Positions 23,446-29,205 of a stretch of 64,000 nt of DNA are shown in pieces. Positions within the stretch are counted from its first letter, which is position 1. The number at the start of each line of letters is the position of its first letter. The notes below the pieces were generated by a model that ran no database searches, was not told the origin of the DNA, and was given only the letters and a program-made list of their open reading frames with translations. This DNA is from Cepaea nemoralis (Eukaryota; Mollusca; Gastropoda; Stylommatophora; Helicidae), in NCBI GenBank assembly GCA_014155875.1, contig JACEFZ010015108.1, forward strand, positions 186,001 through 250,000, in the 5' to 3' direction. The position numbers were made by a program, and so were the translations under genes.

Positions 23446-26400
23446 CTCTGCAGCATGCACCTGATATGATACAGTGATATATGCCAGGCAATTAGTCGTG
23501 CAACCTTTTGTTTGTGGCTTCTGTGTTTACATACACCAAGGGAATACATTTTTGTGAGCGGTTTCAGATTTCTAAGTACTCTCTCTAAGCTACCCTTCTC
23601 TTTGTTTTACCTGTTAATTTTTTGTTGCGTATCCCTTACGGGATGTTGCAGTCAACACCAGCATTTTTCAGCTGCTGTTGATGTACTAGGCAAGTGTTAC
23701 GTTCAGTAGTTTGCTATTGCTTTCTGAACGACCGGCTCCCATACCAGCTCGTTATAACACAACGCGACACGGTCTGCTGCTCAACCTGTGTGAACTTAGA
23801 TCATTTCTAGGGTTAGCCAGTTATTATAGAAGGTTTGTCCCAAAGTTTGCTAATATTGCAAGACCACTACATGAGCTGGTTGGCCAACTCAACCAGCAGC
23901 AGGCCGGCAATAGTAAGAAGAAGAAAGGGCCAATAGAACGGCTGTGGACTCCAGAGTGTGATGAGGCGTTTAATCGCTTAAAAGGAGCACTAACATCAAC
24001 ACCTGTTAATTATGACAAAAAATAGTTGCTGAACTTGCTTAAGAACAAATAGATCTTTTAATCAGAAGTTGCTAACATTTCATAGAGAGAAGAAACAGTT
24101 GCGAAAAAGAGCAGTAGTTGTTGCTAAAGTATTGTAAAGATAATAAATAAATAAATAAATGGTACTTCAATTTTAATTCATCGCAACAGACGTCACGAGG
24201 CTATATTTAGCTTTAGCAGCTATATATAGCGTAGTTAGCAGCTATATATAGCACTGGCGGGGGATCTCTGTTCAATTAAAGTTTTTTTCAGTGCGTGTCA
24301 TGGTGCGAAAAAGGCGACTGCTTCATGTTCTGTGTTCCAGACAGAACAGCAGCAACGCTCTTGCCACTTATCAGCACACACATTCGGCCTGGCACAACAG
24401 TAGTCTCTGACCTTTGGCGTGCATACGGGGAAATTAGAAATATTCCCGGTTTGACGCATCTCACCGTCAACCACTCTGAAAACTTTGTGGACCCCACCAC
24501 CTTTGCACATACTCAATGCATCGAGCGCATGTGGAGAACGGCCAAGGAGAGAAACAAGATGCAGAATGGAACACACAGGCATCTACTCGATTCCTACATG
24601 TGCGAATTCATGTGGCGTCGTCACACTAAATGTGCTGGCCTAGATGTGTTCAACACCATTCTAGCTGACATTGTTCGATTCTGGCCACCCCAACAATAGT
24701 CTGCAGTCTGGCCACCGCCGCAACACTAGTCTGCAGAATATGATTGTCAACTCATGCATACAGCAGTATCATCCAGCAATGGGCCCTTTTCAGGGCCACT
24801 AGAATAATGCCATAACGGAACGGGCCCTTTTCAGGGTCACAAATTAGCACACAATAACAGCCCCTAAGTGTGCACAAGAGTATACAACCACTGAAATATT
24901 CAGGTCAACTCACACACATAACTAAACCATTTGCTGCACACCGACAACGTTATTCCAGTCAAGGTCATGCATACCGAGATACAGCGCGAATAAGGGGACT
25001 CCAGGATATGACGTGTGCCCAGGAATTCCCTTTGTTTGTGGTGAATTAAAATTGAAGTACCAAATAAATAGATGCTTCTATTCTTGTAAAAAAAAAAATA
25101 AGAAATAGTTGCTAAATCTTATTTTTTGTTGCTGTCTTCTTTTGTTCACTGGCATTGAACTCTTATAAAAAGAAGATAATAAATGCTGAAATCTTTGACC
25201 TTCTAACATTGCGTGACTTCCATTACAGGTCTCCACCCAGACCGAGCCCAGCTAGTGTTACTTACGCAGAAGGCTTGAACTTACCTATAATAGCTGGAGC
25301 ATCAGCAGTAGCTGCCAGAAAGCCACACATGGCAGATGATGCCAGTTCAGTTCTCTCAGATAAACCATCAAATCTTGGTGATTCTTCCGATGAGGTATGC
25401 ACATCCATTGGAATTTATCAGAAATGTTTCAAATAGATCGTTGATGTAGGTTTGTCTTCGTTGTGTGGTAGTACAGTATTTTGCCTTTTATATTCAGCTG
25501 GCTACAATACTGGCGTTATATGGTGGATACAAGAGAATAGTTTGCATTATATAATGGGTACATGAGAATCATTTGCATTATGTGGTGGATATTAAAAGAA
25601 TAGTTTGCTATATACAGTGGATATTAAAAGAATAAGAATGCCTAAAGTACCTTGCTGTGTAGGGGGGGGGGGGGGTCTTGAGCCTGAGAAGTTAAGGTGG
25701 CCTGGCTAGTGCTGTTACAAGGAACTGTGCAGGTTAGGCTTTTCTTTTTGCCCCCGACAGAAAAAAATCCATGACTCTACCGAGGATGTGAACATGAGTC
25801 TCCCAAAATGGGAACCCAGTGTCTAGCCACTTGGCCAGATGCTCCTACAACCTAAGCTACAATTCAAGAAAATTCTTACCTTTTATCAGATTCATGATAC
25901 AGAAATAAATCCCACAATGTGCTGATTAATTTCAAAGCATTGTATTGTTTTCTGTTGTCCTACAAGTAGAGAGGCCACCAGAAAGATGAAGAGCCAAAAC
26001 ACTCTCATAATAGATACTGTTACCTTGAAGTTACCCAGAATTACCTTGAAGTTACCCAGAATAAATTTTCATTATGTTGAGAACGTTTACTCTTATGCTT
26101 ATTGATTTATGCCTTGTCATGTGATATTTGAGTTTGTTTCATATTTCATGTTTGATTGTGTGTTATCATTTCAGTCCAGCAATGATAGTGATGATAGCAG
26201 CTCCGACTCCATCGTCAAGGCACCTGTCCCAGCATCTCCTCCTCCTCCAGCCTTCAGCAGCCACTACAGTAGAAGTGGCAACGCCAACAACAGTGGCAGT
26301 GTTCGTGCCAGCAGCAGCAGCAGTAACCCTAACATGAAGAATCACCACCCGCCCAGGAAGGGTCAAAACCCCCACAATGCATACACATACACTGACAGTG

Positions 26401-26507
26401 AAGCAGACAGCAGCCATTATGCTTTCAGCTTCAACAACGGCAACATTGTTGTCAATAATGTGGCAGGTGCCAGGACACCATTATCAGGGTTTTCTTCATT
26501 TGTGTGA
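4243..26507 (+). CDS. sdk: Sidekick cell-adhesion protein, C-terminal part (nine exons)
   Basis: Exons 4243-4432, 6237-6371, 8771-8932, 11356-11481, 12427-12603, 13532-13663, 17377-17530, 25229-25394 and 26175-26507 join in one frame to 524 residues plus TGA. Residues 1-63 are the second half of an FN3 module, two full FN3 modules follow, a transmembrane helix lies near residues 276-300, and about 220 cytoplasmic residues end in GFSSFV. From family knowledge, Sidekick proteins carry six Ig and thirteen FN3 modules, mediate homophilic adhesion (vertebrate synaptic lamina matching, fly epithelial tricellular junctions), and bind MAGI-type PDZ scaffolds through this same C-terminus. The tail also has the ARSPPRPSP block expected of Sidekick. 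Introns total about 20 kb and are full of transposable elements. The N-terminal exons lie outside the window. Confidence 0.9.
4433..6236 (+). other. sdk intron, AT-rich
   Basis: No transposon, SINE or exon recognised in this 1.8-kb intron. It holds only a short direct duplication (GAGTAAATGTAGT, about 5260-5286) and a short TA run at 5371-5379. Confidence 0.5.
6237..6371 (+). CDS. sdk: sdk exon: first half of FN3 module (FN3-12)
   Basis: Acceptor CATTTCAG and donor GTGAGT, 135 nt, phase 1 in and out. The exon encodes a VPSAP-like module start, then LTILWDAPSAPNGNITHY, the conserved W of strand B and the P.G.I..Y of strand C. The module is finished by the exon at 8771. Confidence 0.92.
6963..7906 (+). 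mobile_element. Mariner element, internally deleted, with TA duplication
   Basis: The element is flanked by TA on both sides (6961-6962 and 7907-7908) and has roughly 24-bp inverted ends (CGAGGGCAAGTCAATAGGTA against CGAGGGGAAGTCAATAAGTA). It keeps the transposase N-terminal helix-turn-helix region (7093-7305) and the C-terminal catalytic region (7500-7720), but the middle is missing and stops and frameshifts are present. It sits in the sdk intron between the two halves of FN3-12. The related copy at 50075-50972 has a different deletion. Confidence 0.9.
7093..7723 (+). pseudogene. Mariner transposase remnant
   Basis: The N-terminal segment carries KEQRAVVRFLWAKGLSAKDI and KAVHSWVEKF, the mariner HTH_48-type DNA-binding fold. 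After a frameshift comes a GRPVEIATEASMQQVEEMI-like second helix-turn-helix, then a jump to the LLHDNARPHTA box and YSPDLAPSNFHLF. In the third catalytic position the usual SDFHLF reads SNFHLF, so the last aspartate is lost. The first catalytic aspartate region is deleted. It cannot be active. Confidence 0.88.
8030..8280 (-). repeat. SINE-D copy
   Basis: Related to 42690-42912. On the - strand it begins with a tRNA-like head (GTGGTCAAGCCACATACC and a degenerate B box near 8200-8215) and continues into the SINE-D body. A run of C interrupted by A (8130-8150) has expanded inside it. Confidence 0.6.
8771..8932 (+). CDS. sdk: sdk exon: second half of FN3-12
   Basis: Acceptor TTGCTTTCAG and donor GTTTGT, 162 nt, phase 1 in and out. 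The translation contains LYISDLLENQRYTFTLAAVN and SVGKGTV, the strand E L..L....Y.F.v.AvN core and FG loop of an FN3 module, completing the half begun at 6237. The donor lacks the usual +4/+5 AG but keeps GT. Confidence 0.9.
9020..9127. other. CA/GA-rich simple sequence and flank
   Basis: Short purine and CA runs (GAGAGAGAGACACACACACG near 9020-9042) lie in the sdk intron, with nothing coding. Confidence 0.5.
9128..9590 (-). repeat. SINE-B interrupted by a second SINE
   Basis: The outer SINE-B runs on the - strand: its tRNA-like head is at the right (9500-9590) and its tail (TCCTGTGAAGGACATGCAAC) at the left. It is split at AGTTTGCCATT by 9225-9465, and those 11 bases are present on both sides (9214-9224 and 9466-9476). 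Removing the insert restores a continuous SINE-B like the one at 16170-16388. Confidence 0.85.
9225..9465 (+). repeat. SINE-B-related element nested in SINE-B
   Basis: A 241-bp + strand element bounded by an 11-bp duplication. It starts with a tRNA-like head (TGGCCTAGAGGTTAGCG as A box, GTGGTTCGAATAG as B box) and ends with the family tail TCCTGTAAAGGATATGCA. It is a member of the same broad tail family inserted in the opposite orientation. Confidence 0.8.
9591..9645 (+). repeat. SINE-A 3'-end fragment
   Basis: Has the SINE-A terminus CGGGATGAACGCAGAAGAAG with an extended GAA-rich tail, without the rest of the element. Confidence 0.55.
9665..10945 (+). mobile_element. Mariner-type element with about 195-bp terminal inverted repeats
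   Basis: Sequence from about 9665 to 9862 reappears inverted at about 10751-10945 with few mismatches (for example GCATTCATTTTGAATGAATT and TTCAGGCAAGCAT in both arms). Between them lies a frameshifted mariner transposase. Normal mariner ends are near 30 bp, so these long repeats are unusual. The exact outer base pair and TA duplication are not clear. It lies in the sdk intron between FN3-12 and FN3-13. Confidence 0.8.
9865..10702 (+). pseudogene. Mariner transposase remnant (second type)
   Basis: Two frames hold recognisable parts: GNESWCHHF with SSKAKKFKLQVSAGKVMLS and FFDHEGLLLADF (10170-10430), then LLHDNAYSHVAKFVQEAL and HPAYSPDLSPCDFHLFGPLK (10445-10690). The spacing between the HDN and CDF aspartates is 34 residues, the mariner D34D signature. 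Frameshifts and stops occur throughout the 5' part. It differs clearly from the 6963 and 50075 copies. Confidence 0.88.
11100..11190 (-). repeat. SINE-D fragment
   Basis: Shares GCTCAGTCCTCTTTC and the following AGAGCA..ATCTC segment with the SINE-D copy at 8030-8280; the tRNA-like head is missing. Confidence 0.5.
11356..11481 (+). CDS. sdk: sdk exon: first half of FN3-13
   Basis: Acceptor ATTTATAG and donor GTAAGT, 126 nt, phase 1 in and out. The exon encodes GSPEAPLQPV, TVYLTWTNQ and NSPIQRYQICY: the module start, the strand B tryptophan and the strand C I..Y pattern of an FN3 domain. Confidence 0.9.
11648..11882 (+). repeat. 34-bp minisatellite, about seven units
   Basis: The unit reads roughly TCCTCTTTTCTCATGCACCC then TCATGCCCAAGGTG. 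Units five to seven are shortened or altered. Because 34 is not a multiple of three, all three frames stay open; none of the resulting frames looks like protein. Intronic in sdk. Confidence 0.9.
12120..12345 (+). repeat. SINE-G (tRNA-headed)
   Basis: A pol III-like head is visible on the + strand: TTAGCGAAGTTGGTAGGGAA as A-box region and CACGGGTTCGACATG as B box about 50 bases further on. A non-coding body follows. This is the only copy noticed in the window. Confidence 0.6.
12427..12603 (+). CDS. sdk: sdk exon: second half of FN3-13
   Basis: Acceptor TTATTGCAG and donor GTAAGT, 177 nt, phase 1 in and out. Contains LKPGTSYSFVVRAINSQG, the canonical strand E/F signature, and ends at VYLTPSS. 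It is the last extracellular module before the membrane exon. Confidence 0.92.
12613..12752 (+). repeat. Pyrimidine tract (TCC/TTC-rich)
   Basis: About 140 bases of C and T with few interruptions begin nine bases after an sdk donor site. The same intron contains a purine tract (13255-13340) that is broadly complementary to it. Confidence 0.85.
13255..13340 (+). repeat. Purine tract (GGA/GAA-rich)
   Basis: A nearly pure A/G stretch (GAAGGAGAAGGAGGAG and similar) lies about 190 bases upstream of the acceptor of the transmembrane exon. Confidence 0.8.
13532..13663 (+). CDS. sdk: sdk exon: transmembrane segment
   Basis: Acceptor TTGTTTTCAG and donor GTGAGT, 132 nt, phase 1 in and out. A short extracellular stalk ending HTQ is followed by the helix WWFLVIVALSGVIVILL and continuing ...ITLLCCL. 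The basic stop-transfer HKRRKKE comes next, placing the following exons in the cytoplasm. The WWFL start resembles vertebrate Sidekick membrane segments. Confidence 0.92.
13702..13797 (+). repeat. Tandem duplication, unit about 51 bp
   Basis: TATTCCATCATTGATGTATA and the following 24 bases occur twice in a row without visible mismatch, so the duplication is recent. Intronic. Confidence 0.85.
13955..14285 (-). pseudogene. LINE-b C-terminal remnant, antisense
   Basis: Read on the - strand, this encodes a degenerate version of the C-terminus of the LINE at 14464-15821: a QMGKKSQG..RLRYK block, then MVHDSGG, then TCIHCGCTFAMQIGLICH followed by IRYHH. The C2H2 finger cysteines and histidines are all still readable. 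It ends about 180 bases from the sense copy, so two copies of one family lie tail to head in the same intron. Confidence 0.8.
14464..15760 (+). CDS. LINE-b reverse transcriptase with C-terminal C2H2 finger (partial)
   Basis: The frame is open from the truncation point to TAA at 15758-15760. Counting from the methionine at 14426, which lies in SINE sequence, motif A is IDLTKAFD near residue 17, motif B is GVKQGCVLAPTLFGIYF near residue 74, and motif C is LLFADDAA near residue 134 with both catalytic aspartates. Then come the YLGSVV thumb motif, LYGSETW, the LRWIGHLRRM motif and a terminal finger CTHC...H....H (CX2C, X12, HX4-5H). Reverse transcriptase fingers, any endonuclease domain and ORF1 are missing. 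The intact frame suggests a young insertion. Clade assignment would need alignment. Confidence 0.88.
14464..15821 (+). mobile_element. 5'-truncated LINE (LINE-b) with 28-bp target-site duplication
   Basis: A 1.36-kb LINE segment is bounded by a 28-bp direct repeat of the host SINE. It has no poly(A); the 3' end holds a small hairpin (CGTCTGTCAAGACGG, 15794-15808) followed by AAGGTGCCAATGA. Truncation is inside the reverse transcriptase domain near motif A. It is intronic in sdk and in the same direction as the gene. Confidence 0.88.
16170..16388 (-). repeat. SINE-B, near complete
   Basis: Read on the - strand it starts GGTCTCTGTGGCTAAGGGCT (tRNA-like, A box TGGCTAAGGGC), has B box GGGTTCGAAAC, then the body with GCAATGGCAAACTACTGAAC, and ends with the tail CCTGTGAAGGACATGCAAC. 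It is the clearest single-copy reference for this family in the window. Confidence 0.85.
16430..16610 (-). repeat. SINE-C copy
   Basis: Shares GGGCGATGTGGT.GATATCACAC-type sequence and CCTTTACTTCCCAAG with the repeat at 43005-43206; the tRNA-like end (CTAGCCACTCTGCTA) is at the right, so the element runs on the - strand. Confidence 0.6.
16673..16759. repeat. (TA)n microsatellite
   Basis: About 43 uninterrupted TA dinucleotides. Open frames across it are artefacts. Confidence 0.98.
16761..16945 (-). repeat. SINE-H copy
   Basis: Inverse of the repeats at 34985-35275 and 52295-52580: shares GGCTGGGTCGACCCCAGAGC with the others' GGGGTCGACCCAGCC and the AACTGGTCA..ACC.CCTCAT segment. The (TA)n tract lies directly at its 3' end. 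Confidence 0.65.
16952..17215 (-). repeat. SINE-B copy
   Basis: Contains TTGCATATCCTTTACAGGAT, CAGTAGTTTGCCATTG and a degraded tRNA-like head near 17150-17215. This copy has the motif but no insertion in it. Confidence 0.8.
17377..17530 (+). CDS. sdk: sdk exon: cytoplasmic tail 1
   Basis: Acceptor ATTTCACAG and donor GTAAGA, 154 nt, phase 1 in and phase 2 out. The translation NELKRSTTITTV...LEETRFPALELRQSSR resembles the short segment after the membrane in vertebrate Sidekicks, where a ...FAALELSSR-type motif occurs. It ends NNAYA and completes AR with the next exon. The phase change at this junction is matched exactly by the exon at 25229. Confidence 0.85.
17531..18397 (+). other. sdk intron 5' part
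   Basis: Start of a 7.7-kb intron. I recognise no element in the first 870 bases. Only a run of T (17700-17713) and a short TA tract (about 18380-18397) stand out. Confidence 0.5.
18398..19305. repeat. Unclassified repeat with TA ends and internal simple repeats
   Basis: Starts after TA repeats with CTAGCTGACCCGGCCTGGCT; a related GACCCGGCCCGGCTTCACCC recurs at 18665. It holds (TCTG)n at 18496-18545, an almost pure GGA/GAA purine block at 18725-19003 and ends in (CAGA)n before a second TA tract at 19306. Such GACCCGGC-to-TATA units are widespread in invertebrate genomes; the class is uncertain. Confidence 0.55.
18725..19003 (+). repeat. Long purine tract (GGA)n
   Basis: About 280 bases almost wholly A and G. 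The glutamate/arginine/glycine-rich frame on + and the serine/proline frame on - are artefacts of composition. Confidence 0.9.
19306..19382. repeat. (TA)n microsatellite
   Basis: About 38 TA dinucleotides, ending where the hAT element begins. A further short TA run follows the hAT 3' end at 21719-21731, as if the element had inserted in a TA tract. Confidence 0.97.
19557..21550 (+). pseudogene. hAT transposase, broken
   Basis: BED-type zinc finger at 19557-19690 (YCVDCDKSF then FTYHLQNKH), shifted in frame relative to the next part. The 19691-20236 frame has LTSDFWTSLGN, the region of the first catalytic aspartate, plus LVTDNARNM and IPCLAHSLQLSI, typical of the RNase H-like domain of ZBED/hAT transposases. 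Later pieces include the CERLFSSAGYIVNKTRSS dimerisation motif at 21117-21155, which after the palindrome resumes as SLKPNTVNILVCLHSWL (about 21494-21545). Confidence 0.85.
21160..21475. mobile_element. Palindromic retroposon insertion (inverted LINE 3' ends)
   Basis: Left arm (about 21176-21317) and right arm (about 21328-21470) are near-perfect inverted copies. Each encodes, pointing outwards, GRPRRKWIDDIR and HRALERKLFLPTTLDGR, a LINE C-terminal end. The outer ends carry (TCA)n on the left and (GAT)n on the right. Flanking GACGCGCTCATCA (left) and GACGAGCTCATCA (right) look like a 13-bp target duplication with one mismatch. The insertion splits the hAT dimerisation motif. Confidence 0.85.
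21730..22930 (+). mobile_element. LINE-c fragment interrupted by SINE-E
   Basis: The first piece (21730-22117) encodes NILKQVNLYNYLGTVITSD, the post-catalytic YLG motif. The second (22669-22930) encodes the FGHVMRRNKLENL..TGKI and SKYLDGL region and ends in GGCGTGGCACATCAT. SINE-E separates them (22118-22668), with CAAGAAAACAA and CAAGAAACAA at the edges (22107-22117, 22669-22678). Frameshifts prevent function. Confidence 0.8.
22118..22668 (-). repeat. SINE-E with a nested SINE-B
   Basis: The right part (22455-22668) has the tRNA-like head (- strand) and GTGTAGGGGTTGAACCCC; the left end carries GAGCGAGCG-type tail sequence (GCTCGCTCGCTTTGAACTCA). SINE-B (about 22215-22453) interrupts it near TGTGGATG/TGTGGGTT. 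This makes a three-level nest: LINE-c, then SINE-E, then SINE-B. Confidence 0.75.
22955..23413. mobile_element. Inverted pair of mariner 3' ends
   Basis: The left arm (about 22955-23107, antisense) and right arm (about 23125-23413, sense) are the same mariner 3' region in opposite directions. The centre reads CCACCAAGGTGGGTTTTCCG against its complement near 23143-23160. The right end keeps the mariner terminus GACTTCCCCTCATA. The family is that of 6963-7906. No transposase remains beyond the SNF/FHLFGPLK-type region. Confidence 0.8.
23412..23445. repeat. (TA)n microsatellite
   Basis: Short TA run directly at the mariner terminus. Confidence 0.9.
23622..23782 (-). repeat. SINE-B fragment
   Basis: Has TTGCGTATCCCTTACGGGAT, GCAGTCAACACCAGCATTTT and CAGTAGTTTGCTATTGC, then CGGTCTGCTGC, and stops where the Ty3 fragment begins; the tRNA-like head is lost. 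Confidence 0.75.
23785..24015 (+). pseudogene. Ty3-type retrotransposon pol fragment
   Basis: About 75 residues with LRSFLGLASYYRRFVP, NIARPLHELV, then WTPECDEAFNRLKGALTSTPV: the connection between reverse transcriptase and RNase H in Ty3-type pol. No LTR, integrase or gag is visible nearby, so it is an isolated scrap joined directly to a SINE-B fragment. Confidence 0.88.
24161..25061 (+). mobile_element. Merlin-type DNA transposon with 20-bp inverted ends and 8-bp duplication
   Basis: The ends GGTACTTCAATTTTAATTCA (24161-24180) and its exact inverse (25042-25061) bound 901 bp. AAATAAAT occurs on both sides (24153-24160 and 25062-25069), the 8-bp duplication expected of Merlin elements. The encoded protein is an ISXO2/IS1595-type transposase piece. 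The 3' non-coding part has a repeated GGGCCCTTTTCAGGG.CAC motif at 24783 and 24820. It is intronic in sdk. Confidence 0.9.
24268..24699 (+). pseudogene. Merlin (ISXO2-like) transposase, N-terminally deleted
   Basis: The frame contains FCVPDRTAATLLPLI, VVSDLWRAYG with the second catalytic aspartate, HLTVNHSENFVDP, then HTQCIERMWRTAK with the presumed last acidic residue, the usual order of the DDE_Tnp_IS1595 domain. The zinc-ribbon N-terminus and the first aspartate region are absent; only about 90 bases separate the left inverted end from the remaining domain. It is an internally deleted derivative that cannot act on its own. Confidence 0.88.
25229..25394 (+). CDS. sdk: sdk exon: cytoplasmic tail 2
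   Basis: Acceptor TTCCATTACAG and donor GTATGC, 166 nt, phase 2 in and phase 0 out. The first codons give RSPPRPSPASVTYAE, matching the SPPRPSP block of vertebrate Sidekick tails. The rest is serine- and aspartate-rich and ends NLGDSSDE, a possible casein kinase 2 cluster (inference). Confidence 0.9.
25640..25860 (-). repeat. SINE-F copy
   Basis: Matches 49745-49940 (shared GAACTGTGCAGGTTAGG, TTTTCTTTTTGCCCCC, GTCTAGCCACTTG). On the - strand it starts with a tRNA-like head GGCCAAGTGGCTAGACACTG. A run of G at 25662-25675 has expanded inside. Confidence 0.75.
26175..26507 (+). CDS. sdk: sdk last exon: cytoplasmic C-terminus with PDZ ligand
   Basis: Acceptor ATCATTTCAG, 333 nt in phase 0, TGA at 26505-26507. 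It starts SSNDSDDSSSDS, has a proline stretch (PASPPPPAF), a serine/asparagine-rich middle, then YAFSFNNGNIVVNN and VAGARTPLSGFSSFV. The terminal S-F-V is a class I PDZ ligand, and the full GFSSFV is the hallmark Sidekick ending known to bind MAGI scaffolds. This ending is the strongest single clue to gene identity. Confidence 0.93.
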   Translation, partial: SSNDSDDSSSDSIVKAPVPASPPPPAFSSHYSRSGNANNSGSVRASSSSSNPNMKNHHPPRKGQNPHNAYTYTDSEADSSHYAFSFNNGNIVVNNVAGARTPLSGFSSFV

Positions 26508-27790
26508 TGTCATGTGTATTCCAGTGAATTACATCTCCAGTAATGTAACTTATCCTGCTCATAATCTGCTGGCATGACTGAATTGGCAAGTTTCAACTAA
26601 GCTACCTCTGCTTCATTGGCATTTTCCAAGTGAAATTCTCAAAGATGTTGGTGATAACAATGAGTGTTTTGACTTGGAAGGTGCTTCAAGGTCAGTCAAA
26701 TTGTATGAGTAATTGGATTTAAGGAGTATCTTCGTCGCACTGTGAAACTATCATTGGTGATCTGATTTCCTGCATAGGATCACACAAAGGCAATGTCAGC
26801 TCAGTGCATGGAAGGTCATTTATCTGGATCACAGTGGTGGCTAAATGTTTACGTGTAAGACACCGGTGGACATTGAGAGTCAAATCAGAAATGCCAAGTT
26901 TGAGGTTCAAAATGGAATGTCCAACAACTGTCTTAAGCAAAGACAATTGTGAACTTATCAAATGTGATTTTATGTGAGTTAACTTATTAGCACATGTGAG
27001 ACTGTAGCTTCCGCAGTTATAATTTGTGTTCTCGGTCATTCTGTGGTGGTGATGATTTGCATTGTCTTCTCTAGAATGGGAGTACAAAAGTGTGTTTTTG
27101 TTTTAATGAAACAGACGGATGTTATGTGAGATAGTATGGGTATGTGTGTGCTTGTCTGCTCATCTAATTATGGCATACATTCATGTTGTATCAGTGAACT
27201 TCTCAGACATAGTTGGAATATTTATTTAATTCCAAAAATGGTACTGCTGAATTTGTTTCATATAGAAGCTTTTCAAAGTTGCCAGTATGAATAATATGGG
27301 GAGGGCATGGATGGAGCTGCAGGAAATAGCAAAAGATAGGAAGGGTTGATTGAGTTGGTTGAGAGCCTGTACTCCAATCTGGTATAAAGGGCAGTAGAAG
27401 TTCATACTTTCCAAATTCTTCATTTTTAATCTCCCAATGGTGCAACTTTGTAGACTTGTTCATGATTGGTTAGCTTTTATTGGATGAATTAACCAGTCTC
27501 ACATCAATCTTCCTTAGTTGCCTCTTACAACATGCACATTAGGTTGCACAGTGTTCAACAGTTCTTATTGGCTCTGGTAACACAGTGGTGCTCTCCTAAC
27601 TATAAATATTCTAAATAGGCAAATAATAACATAGAGGGGAGGAGAGCAGAAAATTTGTGGCCGAGAAATAATGTCTGTCTCAGGCTCCAAAGTTACCATG
27701 TTTGAATCCCAGCATAGGCTTTTCATGAGAACCATTGGTTTTTAATAATATTGCACATGATCCCTAACTCTTTGGTAGTAAGATTAGATA
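26508..27790 (+). other. sdk 3' flank, probable 3' UTR
   Basis: No coding sequence or transposon recognised in this stretch. A tRNA-headed SINE remnant may lie around 27650-27730 (TTTGAATCCCAGC). I could not choose a polyadenylation site; AATAAA motifs further right (for example 28563) lie within repeat sequence. Confidence 0.4.
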
Positions 27791-27799
27791 ACTAGATTT

Positions 27800-28320
27800 C
27801 TCGGTTCATCATCACGAGGTGCCCTGCCAGCTGGCTTAGTAGTTCATGTCTCTCCACAGATCTCGGTCTTTGGTGTTCTGGATCAACACTGCTGATGGTA
27901 TTCCTCCATGCCACCGTCTCAATTCATCCATCATCATTTCTCTTGGTTGGCCTCTGCCTCTCTTCTACTTGATCTTTCCAGTCGTCACAATGTTCTCCAA
28001 TGCCTCTCTTCTCATCACATGGCCAAAGAAAGCTGTTTGTCTCTTTTTTATTGTTGTATATAGTGTTCTAGTTTCATTAGCCTCTTTCAGGCAATCGTCA
28101 TTAGTTACTCTGGCAGTCCAAGAATTTGCAACATTCATCTCAGGAACCACATCTCTTTTGCTTCCAAGTTTTCCTAATTTGTTCATTTACATTCCAAGAT
28201 TCACTGCCATACAGCAAAACAGGCTCTATATAGCACTTCAGCACTCTCTTTCTTACATTCAGTGATTGTGCATAATATACTTTTCATTTTCTGATAAGGA
28301 TGAAAAAGAAATGGTCCCTA
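27800..28320 (-). mobile_element. LINE-c 3' fragment, antisense
   Basis: The - strand encodes KRQTAFFGHVMRREALENIV followed by TTGKI, the C-terminal motif of LINE-c, and upstream NVANSWTARVTNDDCLKEAN. CTGCCAGCTGGC near 27823 recurs in the copy at 59770. Stops at both ends; no catalytic part. Confidence 0.85.
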
Positions 28321-28839
28321 TGTGCAAGTTCTGCACACTCAAAATCCGATGACAATTGGAAATCGCCAGGAGTAGGCCATAAGGCTATTCCCCTGGCAAA
28401 ATGTATTTAGAAAGAACACCTGCCTATGCGTAGGGATCTGTACCTTGAATAGAATCTCTAAAGGAAGTAAACCGAACCAAAATACTTGCTGAAGTCTGAC
28501 ACACTGACTTTTAAGTTACAGAGTTGCTTACATTGGTATATAGCCTGCCCCTCAAAAGAGGAATAAAGAAGTATTAACTACCATAGTCAACTGATTTTAG
28601 CAACAATATACCTTAAATAATTTGTTTAATGGCCAATAGGTGTGACTTTAGAAATGGCACATCTTTTAAATAGGAAGAAGCTTTACATTTCTAAAGTCAG
28701 TTTGGCAGTTTATCACACTGTTAAATATGTGATATAAATAAATACTTTAACAAGTAACAATATCACAACTCTGTTTTTGTGAATGAGTAATTGTACTGTT
28801 GCAAACAATGTAAATTTCAGTTTGGTGTATATCTACATA

Positions 28840-29205
28840 TAACATGATGAGAAACATTTAATGGCAGTGGAAATTTGGTTTATGAGGAAAATGCAAAACA
28901 TACAATGAATGTACAGAAAACCAATTGAGAAATTCCTACAAGAAACACATATTAAAACTGTAAATTGAGTAGACAACTTAGACAGAGGCAGTCAAGATTT
29001 GTTGGGCTCATTAATAAATTTGAAAACTTGGTGACAACTATCAAACTTGATGGGAGAAGAGCTGGTGGAAGGCAGAGAGAGAAATACTCGATGGCTTGGC
29101 GTCATGGTATAATCGGGACAAGAACATTGATCTGATCCAAGACTGTGGTGATCATGTGACATGGCAAACCATGGCTGCCCACGCTTATAGGCATGGCACA
29201 TTATG
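28840..29205 (+). mobile_element. LINE-c 3' fragment
   Basis: A degenerate + strand copy: GAAAATGCAAAACATACAAT, then ATTTGAAAACTTGGTGACAA and GGCATGGCACATTATGATAT, matching 48885-49205. Several frameshifts. A GT-rich tract follows at 29212-29250. Confidence 0.8.

Noticed and set aside
23707..24025. A complete Ty3-type retrotransposon
   Set aside because: Only a 75-residue pol scrap is present; no LTRs, gag, protease or integrase found on either side.
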